From contig CAYVBW010000014.1 of assembly GCA_964449995.1 (NCBI GenBank), forward strand, positions 1 to 23,140: 23,140 nt of DNA. Direction: 5' to 3'. How positions within the stretch are numbered: the first letter of the stretch is position 1; every line of letters starts with the position of its first letter. Source of the DNA: CAYVBW01 sp964449995. GTDB lineage: Bacteria > Patescibacteriota > Microgenomatia > UBA1400 > PJMF01. The position numbers were made by a program, and so were the translations under genes. The notes below the pieces were generated by a model. That model was not told the DNA's origin. It saw only the letters and a program-made list of their open reading frames with translations, and did not search any database. Of this stretch, positions 22,373 to 23,140 are shown piece by piece.

Positions 22373-23140
22373 TTAATTATTTGAAATTTTTTCAGGTGTA
22401 AAGTTTTCAAATTCAAACAGTGGTCGCCATGAGTTGTGTTTTTGTAAACCTTTTTTTTGCTCAAGTTGGTTAAAAATCTGTTTTGCTTGAGCAATAAGCT
22501 CTAGATTGTTCCAAGATGCAAACCTTAAATTATCCAGCCCGTGTTGTTGCAAGCCAAACAAGTCTCCCGGTCCTCGGTTTTTTAAATCAAGCTCTGCCAG
22601 TTTGAGGCCATCATTTTCTTGGGCAAATAACTGTAGTCGCTTGGCGCTAGTTTGGTTGTTACTACTATTAAAAACCAAACAATAACTTTCTTGGCTTTTA
22701 CGCCCCACTCTACCCCGTAGCTGATGTAAACTGGCTAACCCAAATCTATCAGCTCCTTCAATTAAAATAATGTTGGCTTGAGGTAAATCAATTCCCACCT
22801 CAACAATTGATGTTGCCACCAAAACATTTATTTTTTGATCAAAGAGTTGCTTAATGATTCTTTCTTGCCTATCTGGCTTTTGCTGCCCATGAAGAAGAGC
22901 AACTTTAACTTCTTTATTCCATTTCTTCTCAAGTAGTTGATAAATTTCACTGGCAGCCGGAACTTTTTCAAACTCCTGTATATCTGAAGGATTGATAAAA
23001 GGACAAATAATTAAAGCTAGAGGCTGTTGATCATCTAGAACCTCATTGTTCATTGATTTTTCTTTTTTCTTTTGAAAAGTGTTTGGAGTCTTTAACTGGT
23101 CTAGTGTCCACTGATAGGCACTGTTTCTTTTTTGTTTAGG
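22373..23140 (-). CDS. recG: ATP-dependent DNA helicase RecG, C-terminal part
   Basis: 256 codons are visible. The frame stays open to the window edge (reading PKQKRNSAYQWTLDQLKT at the start), so the true N-terminus lies outside and the ATG at 23053 is internal. KRNSAYQW corresponds to the RecG segment that introduces the second helicase domain. Then ICPFINPSD, ALLHGQQKPDRQERI, helicase motif V (VATSIVEVGIDLPQA), motif VI (HQLRGRVGR) and the RecG-type RGPGDLFGLQQHGLDNLRFA follow in order. RecG remodels stalled forks and Holliday junctions. The wedge domain and helicase motifs I-III are not in view. The gene ends 77 nt before the PilX-like start on the same strand. Confidence 0.95.
   Translation of the reverse strand, partial: PKQKRNSAYQWTLDQLKTPNTFQKKKEKSMNNEVLDDQQPLALIICPFINPSDIQEFEKVPAASEIYQLLEKKWNKEVKVALLHGQQKPDRQERIIKQLFDQKINVLVATSIVEVGIDLPQANIILIEGADRFGLASLHQLRGRVGRKSQESYCLVFNSSNNQTSAKRLQLFAQENDGLKLAELDLKNRGPGDLFGLQQHGLDNLRFASWNNLELIAQAKQIFNQLEQKKGLQKHNSWRPLFEFENFTPEKISNN

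Noticed and set aside
459..23140. Recoded UGA (glycine) as in Gracilibacteria/Absconditabacteria
   Set aside because: All conserved proteins read through at full length in the standard code with no in-frame TGA, so only TGA scarcity as a stop is noted.

Overview
The window looks like a chromosomal segment of a low-GC candidate phyla radiation (Patescibacteria) genome, most probably a Microgenomates-type lineage. I infer this from gene content and style only: a type IV pilus (T4P) machine with no outer-membrane secretin, very short intergenic gaps, few Shine-Dalgarno sequences, reduced ribosomal proteins and prepilins of the family common in that group. A 100-N scaffold gap shows that it is a draft, probably metagenomic, assembly.

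Layout. (1) 28-453: one copy of a multi-hairpin intergenic repeat, interrupted by a 186-bp MITE-like element with 21-bp perfect terminal inverted repeats. (2) 459-1226, minus strand: a HolB-like clamp-loader subunit. (3) 1342-10698, plus strand: the T4P block, with pilB, pilT, pilC, a major-type prepilin, a strong terminator, the prepilin peptidase pilD, a membrane-anchored PKD-like protein and four more prepilins. (4) 10698-10913: the second, inverted copy of the hairpin repeat, packed between two convergent stop codons. (5) 10915-16129, minus strand: a PilW-like prepilin, a 931-aa membrane-anchored Cys-rich, Thr/Pro-rich surface protein, and two tandem Tat-type lipoprotein genes; the second is interrupted by the scaffold gap. 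(6) 16473-19026, plus strand: a translation/RNA block, rpmF-nusB-ACP-like-rnc-rpsP-KH protein, with a good promoter and SD in front of rpmF. (7) 19077-22295, minus strand: a PilX-like protein, PilM, PilN and PilO, the inner-membrane alignment complex. (8) 22373-23140, minus strand: the C-terminal part of RecG, running off the window end.

How the genes work together. PilB and PilT are the extension and retraction ATPases, PilC the platform, PilM/N/O the alignment complex, PilD the leader peptidase/methylase, and the six GFTxIE-type prepilins plus the PilX-like protein make the fibre and its tip. The PKD-like protein, the 931-aa protein and the lipoproteins have export or anchoring signals and Thr/Pro spacers. 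Their position suggests pilus-associated surface factors, but their function is not established.

Most interesting points: the inverted hairpin repeats flanking the whole pilus locus, whose stems vary in concert between copies; the MITE nested in one copy; the lipoprotein duplication with one sharply bounded divergent block; the exact 55-nt identity at both edges of the scaffold gap, which points to a collapsed assembly repeat; the loss of the PilB zinc-binding cysteines; an ACP-like gene left between rpmF and rnc without fatty-acid genes in view; and the absence of TGA among all 26 visible stop codons.
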